Shown here piece after piece: positions 59,801-64,000 of a stretch of DNA of 64,000 nt; position 1 is the stretch's first letter; the number at the start of each line of letters is the position of its first letter. The position numbers and the translations under genes were made by a program. The notes under the pieces are model-generated. The model was not told the DNA's origin. It was given only the letters and a program-made list of their open reading frames with translations, and did no database searches. The DNA is from Paragonimus westermani. Its lineage: Eukaryota > Platyhelminthes > Trematoda > Plagiorchiida > Troglotrematidae. The DNA is taken from NCBI GenBank assembly GCA_008508345.1, contig QNGE01001739.1:53413-117412 (forward strand). The letters run 5' to 3'.

Positions 59801-59941
59801 CAGTGATACGTTGGTTAACGCAGGTCACTCAAGAGTTGATACAAATCGTAGTTTGAGTCCGCGCTGTGTAATTAATGCGTTGTTGACGAGCAGAGTTCGA
59901 CTACGTTGCTCCGTTTCACAAGAGGCTGTTTGAAATATCTA
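59801..59941 (+). mobile_element. SINE family A copy 4
   Basis: Head with box A TGATACGTTGG followed by TTAACGCAGG, and box B AGTTTGAGTCC. Then comes a ribozyme relic in which TTGACGAGC is followed by a deletion of helix II and GAAA, leaving AGAGTTCGACTACGTTGC, and the tail TTTCACAAGAGGCTG. The ribozyme is dead. It lies in the presumed third intron of the 58.7-kb gene. Confidence 0.55.
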
Positions 59942-61219
59942 GTTAACTAAAAAGGTGTGGAGGGGTGCTACTGGCGTCCAATTTGTAATGTTGGTTTCAC
60001 TCACCGAACTGAAAACCATAGGTTTCCGAAAGGTCTATGAGTATGGAAGTCGGAAGACACAAATAAAATAATGTTCTCTGAAATGTCGTTCTCGTCGCAT
60101 GCTCTTAGGTGAGTGTATCACTACTTTTGACTGATTGCACAACGATTCACAAATCCTAACGGATTTGATGGACAGGTGCAATGTTAGCTACAGGGAACAA
60201 TGAAAAATGATTAAACACGGACATGAACAGCATCAGGAAAAACTTGCTTTTAATTACACAAGAAGAATGAAGTCCAATAACCGGTTTGCGAGTATTAAAC
60301 CAAAATGCTTGAATAAGGCAATTTTCTTAGTAGACTGTGACATCGTACGTTTTGGCCATTTCATTTGCAACCAACAATCAAAGAGACGTATTCATGAACG
60401 CTCAAACCGCAACCATATAAGTTTCACAACTTCCTCCCACCGCTCACCTAACCCACCGTGTAATCGTTGTTCACCAAATCAGTGACAATGTGGACTGTAG
60501 TTATAGGGCATCCTGAATAACCAACAACGGCAATCACTAACGTAAGCAGACACGCCAAGAGGTGCGAAGCTCAACGCTTATTGTTTGTAATTGAACGAAT
60601 GCAGGTTTTCGTTCCTCCCAATCGCCCTTCAATCCAAGTTGCTACCACCAGTTTTGTATGAATCGATAGATACCTTAGAACGTTCTTACCTTAGTTCCTA
60701 GCCACCTAACGCTATATTCAGAGAGAGAAGAATATGTCAACAGCCACGAACTTAGGCTCCATTGCAACACTCACAATCTGGCTGCTTGAACTGTGAAACG
60801 GATGACCAACAGTTATGATCACTAGGCCAAACCTGGTCATTCTGTCGGACACAGTGGTAAGCGTACTCATGACCGATAGAGAATCACCAACACACTGTGC
60901 TCTGCCGCTGAGCGGGCAGTCTGTAATACAAGACGAAAAGTGCGCTTGTGCCCTTGTTTTGTACAAAACTGCCGTATAGTGACAGTTGAACATTGCCATA
61001 TTAACAGGGGAAGGCTCATAGTATGGCACCGTACGTTCAGAAAACAGTCAGAAAAGACTATTTCATATTTCTTTACCCAAACCCTAAAAGTTGTCTATCA
61101 GAATGGACACAGACGTCCTCCGATGACTCACAGTGAAACATAAAACAGGATATGCATTTGCGGTGTGTATCCCATTAAATGCCTCGGGTTTCCCAATCGT
61201 CTATCTACTTGGCCAATAG
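59942..61219. other. No recognised gene
   Basis: Nothing supported. Frames at 60207-60485 and 60718-61029 lack splice support. Confidence 0.3.
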
Positions 61220-61305
61220 TTCGCACCATCAGCCGGGTACTTAGGAAAGTTTTCCGCCATCTTCTGCTGGGGATATTGGACAGTTCCATCAATGTTGATG
61301 TCACC
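61220..61305 (+). CDS. Candidate exon downstream of the 58.7-kb gene
   Basis: The acceptor CTTGGCCAATAG and the strong donor GTCACC|GTAAGC bound 86 bp. In phase 1 it reads RTISRVLRKVFRHLLLGIL then DSSINVDVT; phase 0, as required to follow exon 3 directly, is also open but less protein-like. It may belong to the same gene with one exon missing between. Confidence 0.28.
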
Positions 61306-62634
61306 GTAAGCGAATCTAGAATGGCAGATAATGGGTGAGGCAGAAACGAAAACGGTCAGTTGAATCCGGTGTTTCTAAAACTTGCTTCTTAGTTTAAAAA
61401 GAACAGACGAAATACAGTACAGTAGAATGTTTTCAATAAGCACTGCTGAGCAATGGAGCTAGAGAAGGTGGCAACCTTAGAAAAATCTTTCTAGGCAATG
61501 TAAGATTATCAGATCTTTCTGGATTTGCTTCCTATGAACGTTTGCAAATTTCTGGGGGTCATCATTCCGTGTGCTAAATGAACCGGGGTCGATAATTAGC
61601 AACGAATTATGTGCGCATCGGAGAGCATAGGAACTTAATTTAAACATTTACGGAAATGAAACTTGTATAAAGTGAAAATATAAGGAAATATTTTTTTCCA
61701 GCGATATTCCAATTAAATGGCAATGTATTATTTGTATGGCAGTTTTAAATTCGTTAAAAAACTCAGTCTACAGAAGCTGACCAACTCAAACTCAGAGCAG
61801 AAATAACTGACCATCAAAGATCGGCATAAGTTTATCCACTTGGAAGGGACTCATTTAAGAAAAGTGGGTCTACAACTGGACTCCGAACAGCTACTGGGAC
61901 AGAATGTCTAGATGTGATCACTCAGCTGATCTACGACGTCCCACTAAGTTTTCGAAAATTCATATTTGGAGTTAGTTACCCAGTCATCCCACTGGCATTT
62001 GCAATGCACCGAACGATATGGGAATCTGACTATCCTGCAGAATTTCTCAGACAGTAGTTTTCTCGTATAGTTGTGTTGTGAGAACTGAACAGAGTCGGAG
62101 CAAATCAGGCAAATCATCACGCTTAAAAAACCTGAAGACGGGTTATCAAAATGAATATTGGTTAATGGTTCCAATGAACCTGAAGCGACGTCTTCACTCT
62201 TGTTGTTCAGGTAAACCGAGAAAACCATAAATTGTGAGTCAGTCAGCCACTTAAGGTCAACATGACCAGATGAATATGGGGCCATCTTACACGGAATCAG
62301 TGTATCACAGCTCTACTGTTGAGTGGCCGTGGTTTGAGTTGTTGAAATTCGAACAAAATCGGCATACGTCGGTGAAAGCTGGTGAAAGTGTCCAGTAGGT
62401 TCATATACAATTGAAGTCTTATGACCTGGACTGTCTCTCTTTGGAGCTTACTGATTGAATATATCTTAAGAGGGACTAGAGTTTAACTTAGCTAGATGGG
62501 CTGGTTACCACGACACGTTACCTATTCGGCTAATTATCATATGACATCAAGAATCGAAGGAAGCTGATCAAAACCTTTTTCCTATATGAACTATTTGTGT
62601 GGAACATATAAATCGAATTGATGGCGGGTGCCAG
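61306..62634. other. No recognised gene
   Basis: Nothing supported. Confidence 0.3.
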
Positions 62635-62784
62635 GTGACTCAATTGTTGTACAAGTTACATGGCGGAAGTTTCACGTTTGTTGGAAAACAACGGTTCATA
62701 TCACCTGAACCTCATCCACAACTGATCACAGACATCACATTTCCATGGACTTTGCAGTTGGCCCCTTCCGAAAAGAAACGTTGA
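62635..62784 (+). CDS. Possible terminal exon, plus strand
   Basis: After GGGTGCCAG, 49 codons run to a stop: QLLYKLHGGSFTFVGKQRF, then SPEPHPQLITDITFPWTLQL. Phase 0 in would fit exon 61220-61305. The acceptor lacks a pyrimidine tract, so support is mostly the peptide. Confidence 0.22.
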   Translation: MTQLLYKLHGGSFTFVGKQRFISPEPHPQLITDITFPWTLQLAPSEKKR

Positions 62785-62984
62785 TATCGTGTTTCGCCAT
62801 TGTTACAGCTAATCAGTAATGATTTCAACTTGGACAGAAGTCCTATTCGAGAGGTCATCGAGTAGAGTTAGCAGGAAAGTTACTGCGTCTCCTCCTAGGC
62901 GATCGGGCGATCAGAGCATTACTCATAATTGAATATCATTGAGCGTTCATGTATGACGATTCAGTCGTGTCTAATATGTGGTTA

Positions 62985-63145
62985 ATGGCGTAATAGTCAA
63001 CACGATTGCTTCAGGAAAGCGTGGTCCGATTTCCAGTCTCAGCCGTGGCAAAGACATGCATACAGATAACATTTAGTACGAGAGAAATTCGAGCCTAGTG
63101 CTTCTCCTTTCGAAAGCGTCCTACTGGAAAGTATATGAGAATGCG
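62985..63145 (+). mobile_element. SINE family A copy 5
   Basis: The head TAATGGCGTAATAGTCAACA aligns with TGACGCAGTGGTCAACACGG of copy 3. The box B region is eroded (GGTCCGATTTCCAG). The ribozyme has lost its 5' core but keeps GAAATTCGAGCC and the helix I strand TAGTGC. Tail: CCTTTCGAAAGCG and CTACTGGAAAGTATATGAG. Confidence 0.55.
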
Positions 63146-64000
63146 ACAGCTGCGATAAGTTGCGGGGAATGTTCAAATGGTACAGGAAAATACAGTGGTT
63201 CCCTCGGTGTATTTCACGATATTGACTTAGTCTGGGTGATTGAATTGTGCAACTGATAACACTGTTCATAAATCGCAGGTCACTGTTTCCATTTCAATAG
63301 TGTCCGCTGGAAAATTATTACATTTTAAAGTTGTATGAAAAAACACCGTGACCTGTACGACTAGCGGAGCACGTATCTGGGATACGTCTGGCCATCTCAT
63401 CATATATACGATTTGTGGAGCAATTTATTTTTCGGGACCAGGTTTGATTTTGTCGTCTCAACGCGATTTGTTAAAAAAACCGTCTAAGTCAGGATTTTTT
63501 TTAAAAAAAAAGGAAACTACGAAACAATCGCCGTTAACGAAAAAGGCCATCAGACTACAATGTTATTTGTGTGCCTTGCAAACGTGCTGTGAAACATCTA
63601 GCTGGTTAGATCACGAATTAGTAAAGTGAAATAACTTTATGAGTTTAGGCTGAACGGAACTTAATCATGAATGTCACATCAGTGAATAAATCGCACAGGA
63701 AACAGTAAGTACTCTGTGCCGATGTCTAGATAAAGTTGGGTGATACAACGGCGGTGGTGAGTAAAAGTCAATCCATAAACTTCAAGTTGGGATGCATTTA
63801 TGAAAACTGAGCTGTCTGTATTGATTGAAGCTTTTAATTTGCTAACCTAAATCATTAGTCGATTCATATCTGCCCCACTGAGAAACCAGTTTGGACTGCC
63901 TCTCACTGCGTCCTGCCGTCAGACTGTCTGTTATCCCAAGCTAGCCGCTTCAGAAAAAACACCGTTTCTGCCATTTGCCCGACCGGTAATATGCCATTGG
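63146..64000. other. No recognised gene
   Basis: A 93-codon plus frame at 63348-63629 crosses homopolymer A and T runs and lacks good splice sites. It is left unassigned. Confidence 0.3.

Noticed and set aside
63348..63629. 93-codon plus-strand frame
   Set aside because: It passes through long T and A homopolymers, has no clear splice sites or start context and resembles no family.

Overview
The window looks like nuclear DNA of a parasitic flatworm, most likely a trematode (fluke) other than Schistosoma. The evidence is: no bacterial-style operons and no long reading frames apart from retroelements; short candidate exons with GT-AG splice sites in long introns; an RTE-clade LINE resembling the schistosome SR2 type; several Penelope-like elements (PLEs) with GIY-YIG endonuclease domains; and a tRNA-headed SINE carrying a hammerhead ribozyme, a combination known from the schistosome SM-alpha repeats. 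Base composition, judged by eye, is less AT-rich than Schistosoma. A pseudophyllidean tapeworm cannot be excluded.

Layout. 0-3.4 kb: tail of an RTE element lying outside the window, the first ribozyme-SINE copy, then a long, nearly perfect inverted duplication. 3.7-5.3 kb: two candidate plus-strand exons. 7.0-13.6 kb: six candidate minus-strand exons, several joining in a consistent phase. 14.7-18 kb: two PLE remnants. 21.3-23.3 kb: an RTE reverse transcriptase cut by an assembly gap, a 117-bp ATG microsatellite and a PLE 3' end. 24-31 kb: mostly unrecognised, with two weak exons, one tRNA-derived SINE and a hairpin. 32.4-33.4 kb: an RTE 3' end and an assembly duplication. 33.5-37.4 kb: three phase-compatible plus-strand exons with a nearly complete minus-strand PLE in the intron between the second and third. 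38-50 kb: SINEs, several PLE fragments and a LINE 3' end. 50.8-51.7 kb: four candidate exons overlapped by a perfect 141-bp inverted duplication. 58.2-59.4 kb: a CpG-rich, promoter-like segment followed by three exons that join in frame. The remainder looks like intron or intergenic sequence.

No gene product could be named. Exon calls rest on splice signals, phase and peptide appearance only. The most interesting item is SINE family A: five diverged copies with a pol III type head, of which three keep most of a type I hammerhead ribozyme with a very short helix III and a self-complementary 6-bp helix I.
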